A DNA stretch of 64,000 nucleotides from Steromphala cineraria (taxonomy: Eukaryota > Mollusca > Gastropoda > Trochida > Trochidae), in assembly GCA_916613615.1 (NCBI GenBank), contig OU744736.1, positions 12,907,724 through 12,971,723 of the forward strand, in the 5' to 3' direction. The notes under the pieces were generated by a model. That model did not search any database. It was not told the origin of the DNA and saw nothing but the letters and a program-made list of their open reading frames with translations. Numbering within the stretch: the first letter of the stretch is position 1; each line of letters starts with the position of its first letter. Both the position numbers and the translations under genes were made by a program. This document shows, in pieces, positions 47,171 through 59,839 of the stretch.

Positions 47171-49548
47171 AACGGTGGTTGTTTCCGTTGTGACGCCATT
47201 CCACAACTGTTTGTGACGTCACTGAAGCAGGAGTTTAATTGGTCTAAGATGGCTAACACGGCTTCCGACGCTCATATAACACCTTTATAACATAAGCTCC
47301 ATTTCTAGAACTTGAAGAAGATATGTCGATCCACAGTCGTAGCGAATATTCTTTATCTTGATCATATTTCTTAAGAAGCTTTTCCTAACCAAGGGTGTTA
47401 ACTGTTTTACTAAGATCTCAATTTGGTTTAGTTGACTTAATTCCTTTTTTTAATCGCTGAGATGTTTTTTAACAACTCATATTAAAACATGTCTTATATT
47501 AATAACGGGGATGAGGATAAAAAAATATTACGAATGAGGAAAATAAATCACCCAATAAGGATATTACCAAAACATGCTAATCATGGAGCAGAATTGTAAT
47601 AAATATAATTGACCGTTATTGTTTGTTTCAAAAGCAATTTCGAATGATCAATGTCAAATCTTGAAACACATAAATTTGTCTTTGCATATAAACTGTATTT
47701 TTCTTTATAATATTTCATCATTAGCTATCGGAACAGCTCTGTTGCAGAACTTCACCATCCTAATCCTATTAACCTCATAGCAGCAGTATAGTTAGCGTTT
47801 GTTTCTGAAAATAATTGCATTTCATCTTTTCTATTTCCTACATTAGCGTTATGAATACCAAAGATATCCTAAGGTGACACATTATATGTGCGCGAGGGCA
47901 TGATAATGGATAAAACGAACAAAGCATTCAGAAAAGGTATCGATAGAAAAAGAAACAAATGACAAGAGGATTTTTTCCAAAAATCAATGATTCAAATTAG
48001 CCCTTAGTTTCATTGGGAGTCTTGTACTATACTTCGGTGTTTATTTCATAAAGTGTATGTCAATTTGTCCCATAGCATATAGGGCATTGGCAATGCGTAA
48101 ACTAAGACTTTCTTGTAAAGTGACTATTTCATGATATCATTTCTGAGATGTATGCCGAAAATGCAGTTTGATTTTGATAAAAATATTTGCTTAATTGTAA
48201 GTCCTAGAGTAGTTTGAATTTGTTTCGATGTTTCCGGTGAAGAAGCACATTGGTGATATTATGTGACATCACAAAAACAATTGATTTTAAGTGAATTAAC
48301 AGTAAACATAGACCTTCCCAATCTTTTAAAACTTCAGTCAGTTGATGACTCCGAGACCTTTATAGTGAACATAGTGACATTTCTTTGAAAATTTGAAAAC
48401 AACTTGATTTCTTTGAATACTTTATTTAATAGAAACATTTATCAAGCAACAATAACTCAAATTTGTTTTATTGAAAATGATAATTTAATGGCTGACGTTC
48501 ATTCATATATCTCAATTGAAAAAATCCTTTGTTTCATTTGATACAAGTAAAATGAACGCTAATGTTCCCGAAGAAACCAAATATTTATTTAATGAAATAC
48601 TATGTTTAAAACACCGACCATTGATATAATCCCTTAAAAATTGTATCATTCTTGTGAAATTAACGATCTTTTCTCTAACATAAACCACTTATAAAAACCC
48701 TCGTTTCATTCTGTTGTTCACAGAGATAAATAAAAACGATCCCTGATATAATCAGTTACTACGATATGAACACTATTGTTACCACAACAAATCCTTGTTG
48801 CATCGCCTACTTGCGTAGTGAACACAACTCTTCAACGCGCTGCAAGTTCAAGGTATAATTCACACCTAAGGCTGCAATCTTGAAAACTTCTGATGATTTG
48901 AAATTGTGGTCTGGAACCAACCTTGATTTCCTAATTGCCTCAGGATAGGATATCAGATTAAAACGAGTTAACTAAAAAAGGATTTCATAAGGCTGCACAA
49001 CGTGGGATCGATGAGATGCAAAAAGGACCAATCTGTTTTACGAAATCTGATTAATATACTCTCAATGAATAATGGTTATTAATTCAGGATGAGATATGAC
49101 CTTCTCAACAACATTTTCTTTATGCTCGGAATTAAATTTTCATTTTAACATTTTGCAAGTGCTGGTTTTAGCAGCTTGATGGAAGGGCTGAACATGAACT
49201 TACACACAAAATGAATACAATTAGTGCAACTATTAATATGAAAAACCGGAAGGTTGCAGTTACTTTCCATAAGTGCTCACGAGATTTGAGTGTGGTTGGG
49301 AGTTCTTAATCTGATCGTTAAAGGTTTCAGATGTTTCATTATCTTGCGGGTTTTTTACATTTCCTATGACAGAAGAACTGTTTCAAGATAGTGTCAATAC
49401 TGAACTATTTTGATAAAATAATTAATCTATGTACATTTGTAGCAAGTTAATGTGTTGAATTTTCCTTTTAATGAAGACGAGTGAGTTCCAATATACCAAC
49501 CGGAAGCATGAAGTTCATGTAAACCAAATTAAAGTAAGAAGTTAGTTC

Positions 49549-49910
49549 TTAAAGGGGCAGTAGCACGTTTTTAGGGTGAATAGAAGGTTATGTCAGGAAA
49601 ATGAAAATGAATGTATCCAATTGAAAGTCAAGGTATTTAAACTAAATGAAACAGTAATAATTCAAATATATAACTTAAAGTTTAGCCATGCGATTCCTTT
49701 TTCTTACACAAAATGAATTAAATGTCTTCACACAAAATGGCCGGCAATGGATTTTATGTGAAACTTCATACTTTGTCCTTTGACTATGGATGATTGGTTT
49801 GTGTAATGAGATATTTGAAACTGTCAAATAATACATTTAGCATTACCTAACAATTATCAGTGAACAATTTAAAATATGAATTATCAAAAAACGTGCTACT
49901 GCCCCTTTAA
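49549..49910 (+). mobile_element. MITE family 1, copy 6 (complete)
   Basis: TTAA on both sides, termini AGGGGCAGTAGCACG and CGTGCTACTGCCCCT, 362 bases. The interior hallmark is slightly changed (TTAAATGTCTTCACACAAAA, then TGGCCGGCAATGG). Confidence 0.93.
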
Positions 49911-50980
49911 AGTATTCATATAATAACATCCTCTGCGCCTTTACATGAATCTGTCTCAAGCCATGTGTATAGCAGTCACATTCTTTTTCTTAAGAATAGT
50001 ACGGCAGGTATTCCCGTTCAGAAAGTACATTTGTTAAAATCTAAGTTTGATCCCTATATGTACATGCGTATATTTACATCATAACATAAGCATCTCCTTT
50101 TAAACTGAAATGCGCATTATCCAGTGAAAAGTACTTTTATCAACTATAAAGTTATTTCTGACACGCTAATCCTCGATATGAAGAAGACATAATAATGAAC
50201 AATCCTCAAAATAAAGATAATCTCATAACGTGTGGGATATCTGCGAATATAACACGTTTCTCTATCCCATCCCCAAATACTGTGATCCACAGAAATCAAA
50301 TATGGTGGTTGTATTATATCCCCATGTTATTTTCTATTCGTATCATTAGTAGATAAGAGCATATGACTTTTCTCACGGAGGATTTCTATTTAAGATACAA
50401 CCTATAATGCAGTAACTGTCTTTCATTCAATAGGGAATATATACAACACAAACGGACATCAGTTGATATGTCGTTTCATAAAAAACACTTTTATACATGT
50501 ATTCTTTAACAGGTTTATCAGTTTAGAAAGAAACTTTCTTATTGTAATTTAAGTTTAGAACTTGGAATACATTTGAAGCAAGATACGGCAAACAAGGTAT
50601 TTCACATACATCGCAGTGTTCATTACGGGACTAAAATTGTACAGACCAATTCATTCTTGTGACACAAAAATAAAATGGCTTCTTCTGACTAATTCTGTTG
50701 AACATGTATTGGTAAAACAAACTTACATTTTCGTTATCTAAAATGGAGCTTTGTCCATTTTATAACACACTATTCTTTAATTCAAAGGTCCAATATACAT
50801 ATTCAGAATGGACGTTAGTCTCAAGAGTAAACCAATATGAATTTAAGAAATGTTTTAATTGTGTCATTTTGCAAGCACTTTTAGTCCAAAGTCCAAAACT
50901 CAGACGACATTAAATTAAATGTTTCAGAATATAGTTTTTAGTGACGGATAAGGTAAAGGCTAGATAAAGTTAAAAAAGAA

Positions 50981-51011
50981 AGAGGAGGGGGAGAGAGAGA
51001 GAGAGGGGGAT
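50981..51011 (+). repeat. (GA)n microsatellite
   Basis: AGGAGGGGGAGAGAGAGAG followed by GGGGG; a short purine tract in the myomodulin intron. Confidence 0.9.
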
Positions 51012-51265
51012 TCTTTATTTCCTCCAGATGTCATTCCGAAGATTTACATAATCATTCATTTATAAACGAACAAAGAAAATCATAGAAATAAAAGGAGATT
51101 TACAAAGCAAGCCAAGTTATTCGAATAGAAGAGAGAGGGCTGGCCACTTCTTTTGACGTAATATATAAACAAATTGCATGTACGTAAACCCACCTCAACC
51201 CAAACCCTACCAACCAAAACAAAATTCAAGGATCCGTCACAACGTGTACAGCGTGTCATTCCGAC

Positions 51266-51322
51266 ATTTCGCCTCCTGGAATGAACTAAAACACATTCGC
51301 CTCCTAAAACGAACTGAAACAC
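51266..51322 (+). repeat. 28-bp tandem duplication
   Basis: TTCGCCTCCTGGAATGAACT and TTCGCCTCCTAAAACGAACT, each followed by an AAACACA block, lie 28 bases apart. Confidence 0.8.
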
Positions 51323-51339
51323 AGCATGTCCACATGTTT

Positions 51340-51780
51340 GTAAACCACACGCATTAATCTCCAGCTAATTAGGTCTAAAAGGCTGCCTTACTCACAACCA
51401 GCGTTTAATTAGTACGCAGTGGCGTTACTCGAACAAAACCAGTTATTTACTCGAGTGATGCTCTCTTGGGAAATCGGCGGGCGAATGGAGCGTCATTTAC
51501 AAGGCACTTCATGGGCTGGTGGTGACAGCCTGGGCTCCTTACAACAACACTGAACGGCAATCCTAATGTGATTTGAGCATGGAAATCTGCACTAAACACA
51601 ACTTAAGGCCAATAGATCACCAGATTTATAAATATCGCCGTCGTAAGATGTATTAATTGAAACGTACTCTGTCAATTGGCGATAAAGAACTTGTTTATGG
51701 GGGCGGTTAATTCTTCGAAACAAATTAATTGTTAATTAATTCAATGAAACATCCCGGGACGTTTAGTAAAACATTATGAT
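51340..51780. promoter_or_regulatory. Candidate intronic enhancer island A
   Basis: Repeat-free sequence, GC-richer than its surroundings, with several TAAT-core homeodomain sites (TTTAATTAGT near 51405, CTAATTAGG near 51367, and the AATTAATTGTTAATTAATTC block near 51723). It lacks an open frame with splice support. Regulatory function is inferred from composition only. Confidence 0.3.
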
Positions 51781-52339
51781 AACTTGGGTTTTTTAGCGAA
51801 ACAGTTGGGTTTGGCATAGATTAAGCCTTTTGATAGTGGTTCAATTGTTCAACGATTTGTCCAAACACAAATTCGTATTTTAGATAACATTTTGTTACTC
51901 AACGCCTTTCGATAGAAATGAATGAATTTTTATATGAGCGTTATTTATATTAAATTTAACATTTATAGTTATGTTATTTGCATTGTTCTTACTAGTTAAG
52001 CAATTAACAAGGGAGCGGAAATTATTTGGAAGGTTGATTTAGAAAAGTGAGTTGGTTGTATTGCATTCTTAAATAATAAAAGAACACTATTTGTAAAATC
52101 TTACAGTTTTTTATTAGTTTATCTTACATCTTATTATGATACTTTATTTAAGTTTATACCCTACTCGCTCGTAAAAAAACAATTTCATATTCGTTGGAAA
52201 AATTATAATTGTTTGAGATGATTAACGAATGCACAGTCAGATCAGTATCGAAATAAATTGGATCCATTGAAAGTACGAAATTGGTTTTTAATAATCATAA
52301 AATAGTTTACATGCTTGACAATATACAATTTCGTTTAAG

Positions 52340-52760
52340 TCCTCGAATTAACTTTTTTATCGAGGAGACGGGAAGGAGGTCATCGGTATGATTTGTACAA
52401 TGATCGGACCAATTAACTAGTAAACTTTGTATTATTCCTCTATTCACTATAGCGTTTCGCAGATTTGACAACAGAAATAATATAATATGATTGTTCCTTT
52501 AAATGAAATCGAGCAACACCCTTTGCCAATCAATGAAGCGTCAACAATATTTTCATTATTATCATGGAGCGAATTACCTAGCGTAACCACATTTGCATTA
52601 GGCTTTGAGATGCAATCAGGAATTCAACAGCTGTTCGGTCCACTTGACAAAATCGTGTCACGGATTACGTGATTCCCTCAATAAGGGGTAACTTTGATTT
52701 GTCCGGCCGATTAAAATCACATTTTATGAATCACAGCCACTGCGCTTTAGATATCACTGT
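52340..52760. promoter_or_regulatory. Candidate intronic enhancer island B
   Basis: GC-richer, non-repetitive block containing an exact POU octamer ATTTGCAT (52591-52598), an E-box CAGCTG near 52629, and GGATTA (OTX-like) near 52664. A 61-codon plus-strand frame (52487-52672) overlaps it, without splice support. Function is inferred. Confidence 0.3.
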
Positions 52761-54774
52761 TTATATAGACCCGCGCTGAATGTTATCTTTTGGAATTATT
52801 AATATTGACCTGCTCTTCTCCGCCTATCATAAGTCAATACTTTCAGTTAGTTTTCCCTCTAGACCAAATTGCCGTTTGGTTTACAACAATCTTGTTCCTT
52901 GGTTTTCTGAAAGGGCCTTTACGTAGTTTTGTATCGGGAAAACGGTTCTAACATTTTATCAATATGTTGACTTTAATTACACAATGAATGCATTTCATGC
53001 CATTTATTTCCTCAGAATCGCGCATTTGGCAAGTTCAACATCAAGAACAAGAGACTGATATGCGACTGGTGATTGTTCTTATTGATGTGGGTTGTAAATA
53101 ACAAGGTAATATAACTTTCGATTTCTAAATTAGTTTCCTCGGTTGATAATGTATTGCCTGAAAGAAATGTGAACTTGATAACGCCTATTTTATAAGGCAT
53201 ATATGGAACGTTTAATGAAACTTTACCAATGCTCTTTTCGTTGATTATAATTTGTTACTTTAAGAGCTTAATTGCTGTACTCATTATCAAAACAGTCCAT
53301 TATCGCCTGGTGTAGAAGCAATATGTGGGCGGGTAATTCCTAAAGTTCTTTTACAAATTTCATCGATTTGAATTTCAGTTCGTTAAAAGACATGACGTCA
53401 TAGTAGAAATAGATTTAATTGATATCGAATAACCTTGAGTTATAGAATAAATGTTAAAAGGCTTCTATGACTGGGATATGATTTAAATGTAATAGTAAAA
53501 CCATCCGTGTTATTTTAGAAATTCTGTCTCATATTCGTGTTGAGTGAAGTCACTTTGGTATTTACAGTCCCTTTCAAATCCAAGCCTTGCTCTCTAGTTT
53601 AGCGATGTTCTTGTCGATGCCCCTAGGTAGTTGAACATGCAATGATGACTGCGTTCTTCGTCAAATCACTATGGAATGAAGGCCTAACGCCATCGGATCC
53701 AAGCCACAAGATGAAGTCTCAATAAATCTGAAGAACTATTTCATCCAATAATAGGTACTTTGTCCACAATCAAGCAAATTGTAGAAGTAATAGAGACTTA
53801 ATGGCGTGCAGGGTCAACTTCAATTGTATTAGAGACCACTCGATGTTCAACTGAGAAATGGTCTTGAAGAAACGATGGGGTTCTCCTTCTGACATGGAAG
53901 AATAGTTCTAGTTCTTATGCGTGCAGTCAGGGCAATTTGAAGTACCGTGCGATTGATTTTATCAAGCAAGATCGACACGATCCAATCGGCCATCAGAAAT
54001 CTGACTTAACCTCTAGCATGCTTTCGCTTAAACAAACCTCCTACTGAGGGAATGGAATTAATTTGCCAAGAAGGTTGCCGTTCTCATAGATTTTGTTAAC
54101 TTGGGCATCGCCATCTCTATGATATTTGACAACTGAATGAAAGATGTTTTTGAAACATCACAATAGAGTTATGTCAATTTGAGAAGAACGTTTTTGCTAA
54201 CTGTCACAACGGAAGAAATATGCTTAAGACGACTGTTACGTCGATGATTTCAATGGATATACTATGGTAAATGCTTTATAAAAGAAGACGGTTAGATTCA
54301 GTGCATGTATTAAACCCCGGGTCCATTCGTGAATTTGATATCATATTTTATTCTGTTCTCTGGCTTTAATATTGTTTTTTACCTAAGAGTCTTTCTAAAT
54401 TATCAAGATTCGAAAACAAGCATTTGATTGTATGGTTCAGTGTATTTATTGAAACATCGCGTCATTGATAACTTTAATAAGATTCTCTCTTCTCTCCGCC
54501 TCCTTGATATTAAACCTAAACTTGATATGTTTATAAATATCAGAGTTCGAAAATCGACGACTAGACACCGCAAATTATTTATTTTGAATTAATGACAATG
54601 ACTCTTCCCAAATAAATAAACAAATAGATCTGCAAGTTAATGAGTATTGATGTGCTAAAGGTTTATCATAGTATCTTTATGAATTGCTACATTCGTTTAC
54701 AAATAATGAAAGCGTATTCAAACGTCTTGATATGGATTTCATATACATTTACATATCTGGGCGCGTTATTCTAT

Positions 54775-54865
54775 CGAATTTATAACGAGGAATTGAGTCG
54801 CTCCCAAGCACTGACTATCCGAAAGGCTTATCCACTTAACCACGGTAGTCGTGCAACATTCATTA
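54775..54865 (-). pseudogene. Degenerate tRNA-like sequence (Arg-like)
   Basis: On the minus strand it reads TACCGTGGTTAAGTGGATAA, CCTTTCGGATAGTCAG, then TTGGGAGCGACTCAATTCC. This resembles a tRNA of Arg type: A-box-like TGGTTAAGTGG, a TCG anticodon region, and a decayed B box GAGCGACTC. Stems are broken, so it is a pseudo-tRNA or the head of an old SINE. Confidence 0.4.
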
Positions 54866-56189
54866 CTTGAATCCGACACGCTTTTTACATGTAGATCTCT
54901 TCATAAAACATGCGGATGTAAATCAACGAACAATCTTTTGGATAGAATTCATCAACCCGCATAAATTGTGTTAATAAGAACTTCAAATATTGTTTAGCGA
55001 TATTGTATCTCCGTCTAGACGATGTCACCTGATAAGTTCTGATAAGCAATGTATTAGACTTGTACAAATTGGATATTGGCCGTATTTACCCACTGCTGTT
55101 TGCTTCATCAACTAGGAACCCAGCGTGATCGCCTCTTTATAATAATATTTATAATTGAGACACGAAAAAGGAAAATAAGACATAACATGTATCCGGAGAG
55201 CATGGGTTTTTATCATCATGCAATCGCATTAAGCCCCGATAGAATTCCAAAGTGTGCTTAAAACCTAAAGCCCCGCCACAAAATCATGTATGACCACATA
55301 ACACAAATATGCTGTAACTTAAAGGTCTCTGATGTGACGACGTCCATTCGTGAACATTACAATTTTGCAAAAGGGACCTTTTTGAAAGTACCATTCTCAT
55401 ATTTCTCTCTCGAAACGAATGCTTCCGACGGCAAGTCTGGTTGCGGTGTGGGAAATCTACCATCCTTTAGTTACATGTCATAATCATTAGGTTAATTAAT
55501 TATTTACTATTCTTTCATCCCTCTACGTGAGATTTCTTAGTCTATGTTTGTGATTATATGGTTATTTGATATTGTCTCAATGTTAAAAGTACACATTGCA
55601 ACAAAACGTATTGCTAAATCAATATAGAAACCCAAGTGCGTTAGATGACATTCATTATCTTTCTTTTGTTGAAAATGTAGTTCGTAAAAATCCAAAACTG
55701 CCTAACATTATGAAGTCGTCACTCAAAGCAACACTTAATTCTTTTCTAATGTTAAGTTTGAAAACCTGCTTTCAAAGACTGTCCCGAGTGGTTTCGAATT
55801 ACAGACACAGAAGAGTAATTCCATTTAACTTCAAGGTGAAATCGTGAACTTCTGAGACACTAAAGCCAATTTGCCGGTATTGCATTAAATGGGATAGCTA
55901 ATAGACCTAACAAAAATCGGTAAGGCTACCATTAATAGCATAGTATCATCCTTCGCACCACAGTGATTATAACGGGTCTGAAAGAACTCTAATGCTTTGG
56001 TTCAGAATACACGTGACAGAGCAAAGTCTAATGTAGAGACATCGCATATTACATCCTGCTTGAACGCGCTGAGAGGGAATAGCAGTTATCTTTATCTTTA
56101 ATATATCTCTTACCGATCACCGAAATAGCAAACATACACCATCTGGTTGGATGTAGCATATCGTCGCATTTGACCTGCAACATTTATAT

Positions 56190-56610
56190 CACATCGATAT
56201 CAACTCCAGGGCATTTCTCTTGAAGGGTTTACAGATGCGGATTGTTACTGAAATTCCCTAACGTTAACAAGCTTAATGGCTGAAACTTTTGAACTAATTG
56301 ATTTCAGGGCATATTTCTTGAAGATGTGACAATTAAGAAAAAGTCGTTACTGAATTCCCAAAGAGCTTACGTTTACCAGCTTATGGCTGAAACATATCTT
56401 CGCAAATGGACTTAGAACTGTTGTACCTATCAATTGACTTAAGGGCAAATTTCTTGAAGACTTTACAAAAGGAATAAAACTGTTACTGAATTCCCCTACA
56501 GCAAACGTTTTCCACCTGAAGAACTGAAAGATACCTTCGCCTATGGAACATTTTTACCATATCGATGTCAGGGCATACTTCTTCAAGGTGATTCAAAAGA
56601 ATAAAAACTG
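56190..56610 (+). repeat. Degenerate tandem repeat, four units
   Basis: AGGGCAT-TTTCTTGAAG recurs at 56208, 56306, 56442 and 56570 (AGGGCATTTCTCTTGAAG to AGGGCATACTTCTTCAAG). Between units come GTTACTGAATTCCC, ACGTTTACCAGC and GGCTGAAAC. Periods are 98, 136 and 128 bases. Non-coding. Confidence 0.8.
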
Positions 56611-58895
56611 AATATCGTTCCTTTAGTCGTTATTAGTTGTTGTGAGTCAAACATTATCATCAATGGTTCCCTTGTGGTCAGGACTTGAAACTTGCTACTC
56701 AATATCGTTATCATCTCTATTATCACCCTCATAACTATAATCACCCTCCCACAATATTACCTTATTTTTAGTTTCAAACTTTTCGAATAATTCGTTTTCT
56801 TAAATTAAATTTACAGTAGATTTGAGATAAAATGTCACATTGATGAATGACAATTCGCTGCATAAAGAGACGATTATTTGATTCCGAAATGAAAGATTCA
56901 TGGCATGCCGGCCACAAATATGAATAAATATCGTCATTTATTAAAACCACCGACATGAGGTAATATAAAGCTCAATAAAGTTTTGAATAAAAATACAGTT
57001 TTCAAATATTAATTGCCTACTTAGAGTCAAAGTAAACGAAAATGAGTTCAGGGCTAAACTAAATGTTTTCTTTGGGAGTACAATTTATTGACACAATGAA
57101 TCATATGCAAATATCAGCCCTAACATTATTTCTAATGTTCACAGAAATTTCCGAAATTGCAAACCTTTAACACTATAAATCATTATCAACATGAATTCTA
57201 GGAGCCGTTTTAGCTGGATAGTAATCGCAAAGATGGAAGATAAGTGACGTCGTTTAAAGACAATTTACAGTGAAAAAAACGTTTACATATGACACACTAG
57301 GGGGATCACAATTCATATTGAACGGGGCAAACTGATCGGTTTGCGGCTAAAGAAAGGATGTTTCGATCCCTTGGAATCAGCCAAATCGTGATGGAGTACC
57401 AGACAAGAAGTGCTGTGTTCCCAGAGATGATAAATCGGCCCCCGTCTGCTTATATTTGCCTACTGTTTGTCCTTAACGATTCACAAACTGATGTTTAGAC
57501 GAATAAATCACTGTTAGAGTGAGCAAGTCCATGTATTTGATCTACCGTAATTTAGTCTCAGTAGGGCTTATTGACATAAGCACATGAAAACCTTTTGGTA
57601 TTCACTTAAGAACAATATGCTCTTCATAGCCTACTTAGCAGAAAGGAACACAATACGGACTAAGCTGTGTATAACTATCATTCATTTATCAATTGGACAA
57701 ATATATATCAATGATTTATCAATAGCATTCAATAGCAACCAAGGACTTAACAAAAGGGCAGAACATGATTTACCAATAGTCAACAACGAATACCAACGAT
57801 TTTCATGAGGCCAATATGAACACTGATATTTTATCAAAAGGTCAATAAAAGACAATTTATTCATTAAAACGACAAATTTAATATCAATACTTTTCAGGAA
57901 TATTAAATAAGAAAGTAAATTTGTAAGAACATGATACTTTATTCTGTGTAAATTAAATCTCTTCTTATCTGTCGGTTTCCAAGGGTTTCCCTAATAGATT
58001 CGAATAAAAGTTGTTAGATTAACCATAGGAATATTAGCAAGGTTTGATATATGAAAAAGTCTGCCGTATTGAATGTTCGATATTTTTGCTATGGACAGTT
58101 CGATAAGGAACCAGTTGACATGTGTTTGTAACTTTGATATTCTGACTTAGACACGTGTAAAACTATACAATTAAGGATCATTACCATCATTTGTGCTTCG
58201 ACACCATATAATCATCGGTTTTATTTATACTTTCGCATAATAGTCCGGTCGCTTTGTTCTGATTGCTAAATCTTATTACTACTCTGAAAGTAAAACCTTG
58301 TATAACTTATAATCAACTTTTCTTCTTTCTCTTTTAAAAAAGTATATATGAATATAGTTAAACAAAGCCTTTTTAACCTTATAGCATCATCGTTTGTATG
58401 AAGGACCAATATTTTGAAAAATAGTATATCCTTGCAATGTATTCGAAAAGTCAGTAATTTGATGACAACGATAGTTTTCAGTTGACAATTCATTAACGAT
58501 TTGATGAGACTATTAAACAATATTCTAAGAACTAACTTATGATACAAATTTCTACAGAATCCTTTTTCCTCCTTCGTAACGTTGATTTACTTGGAAAATG
58601 ATACTTTGTAACTTTGAGACAGAAACTTAAAAAGTCAAAAGTCTCATAGCCCAACGGGGATGCAGACGGATCGATGGATCCTGACTTGTTTTAACTGATG
58701 GAACTTCACACAGTCTTCACCACATATCTAACTATTAAAATAGATAACACTTTAACAGTTGGATCTCATGTTCACTATCTATGAACCAAATATGTAATTG
58801 GTATACTAAATTCATACGACTTCTCCACCGAAATACTAAAATTGATTTAGCAGCCTCATTCGAAAGTAATAAAGTTGTAAGAGGAACTTACAATC

Positions 58896-58897
<2 letters not shown>

Positions 58898-58929
<32 letters not shown>

Positions 58930-59003
58930 AAGAAGAAGAAGTAGAACTAGTAGTAATATTAGTAGTAAATATAATAGTAATAGAAGAAGTAGAAGTAGAA
59001 GTA
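58898..59003 (+). repeat. (TAG/AAG)n microsatellite
   Basis: About ten AGT triplets followed by AGA and AGTAGA variants, 180 bases inside the intron from the signal-peptide exon. The Ser/Arg-rich frame here is an artefact of the repeat. Confidence 0.9.
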
Positions 59004-59180
59004 GAAAAAAATCAGTAACTTTTGGTGTAGATGGAGCAGTTGCAGAAGTAGTTCTAGTAGTACGAGTAAGAAGAACTAATAAGTAAGAAGTTCTAGTTGT
59101 AGAAGTAGCAGTTCCTAGAAAACTCATAGTTTAGTAACTATTAGAACACAAGTTTGAGTAAAGCAACATGCTGGACGTAC

Positions 59181-59241
59181 CTTGTTTGCATAAGACCAGA
59201 ATAAGAAGGGTGAAAGCTTTGGCAAAGAGAGCGGCAGTCAT
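59181..59241 (-). CDS. MYOMOD1: Myomodulin precursor, exon 1 (signal peptide)
   Basis: The minus strand encodes Met-Thr-Ala-Ala then a strongly hydrophobic core (LFAKAFTLLILVLCKQ, 20 residues in all) and one base of the next codon, followed by a GTACGT donor. That single G joins the two bases GT that open the peptide exon at 26163, giving Gly21 and an uninterrupted 284-residue precursor. The ATG has A at -3. It lies about 80 bases downstream of a TATA-like ATTAAAA. The peptide exon lacks any signal sequence, and this is the only signal-peptide exon with matching phase and orientation that I found. Cleavage is probably near Cys18-Gln20. Transcript evidence would settle whether cassette exons lie between. 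Confidence 0.85.
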
Positions 59242-59322
59242 GATGGAGTATAGGTCCTCTGTAGCAGCTGTAGATAGGTCCCCGTTCTCACTCTCTCTGC
59301 GACGTGAAGCTCCTAGGCTCGC

Positions 59323-59650
59323 TTTTTAATCTTCAAGACACTTGCGTTACAGAAAAAAGTGGCGGTCCTTTGAATATTAAAAATGAGGTTTAATTTCCCT
59401 TTAGCCGCCACGTCCAAATTAGCCCGATAGGACAGGCTGGTGCTGCAGAAGTTTAAAGTGAGTGGACGTTTCTGCGCATTGCTTGGAACTTAGTCAAAGC
59501 GTTTAATACATGCAGGCTAAGCTCCACCCCCAGAGCACGTGCGAGAGGAAGGGGGACGCGGGGGTTGTTGGGAGGGACAGCGCGTTATTGATGTGTTTAC
59601 CCACTGTTCACGTCACACCGACCGTTTAACATAATGACGAAACTCTTCCA
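59323..59650 (-). promoter_or_regulatory. MYOMOD1: Promoter region of the myomodulin gene
   Basis: Minus-strand ATTAAAAAGC at 59321-59330 is a TATA-like box; initiation about 30 bases downstream would give a 5' leader of roughly 55 bases. Upstream the sequence becomes clearly richer in GC and CpG than the window average. It carries a CACGTG E-box (59536-59541) and a CRE variant TGACGTGA on the minus strand (59608-59615). Motifs are seen; use is inferred. Confidence 0.5.
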
Positions 59651-59839
59651 CCGTATCACGTCGCGAGATCGAATTCCTCAAATTGACCACATCAATACGA
59701 TATTGACAGATACCTCGCTCTGGACTTCGTGTTGTATTTTCACAGCGGCCTGAGCTGCAGCACGCTTTATTGGATTTGCCTGACGGCATTACCAGTGCTG
59801 TGAGGGTTACAGGTGATCCTGTTTACAAGTAAATCTCTA

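Larger units (their letters stand above)
26164..59180 (-). other. MYOMOD1: 33-kb first intron of the myomodulin gene
   Basis: The donor is GTACGT at the exon 1 end and the acceptor TTTCTATCTTCAG, with phase 1 on both sides (G plus GT gives Gly). The interval contains MITEs, microsatellites, a SINE and AT-rich sequence with no convincing nested gene. GC-richer, repeat-poor islands (for example 27.4-28.0, 40.4-40.9, 43.3-43.5, 43.7-44.1, 51.3-51.8 and 52.3-52.8 kb) could be regulatory. Extra phase 1-1 cassette exons cannot be excluded. Confidence 0.8.

Noticed and set aside
53530..54260. Suspected retrotransposon reverse-transcriptase remnant
   Set aside because: Six-frame reading shows many stops and no recognisable RT or endonuclease motif.
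58781..59127. Ser/Arg-rich (SR-like) plus-strand frame and Leu-rich minus frame
   Set aside because: Created by the TAG/AAG microsatellite beside exon 1; no conserved domain.
59430..59455. RE1/NRSF-like half site (GCAGCACC) near the myomodulin promoter
   Set aside because: Only the left half resembles the motif and the right half is absent.
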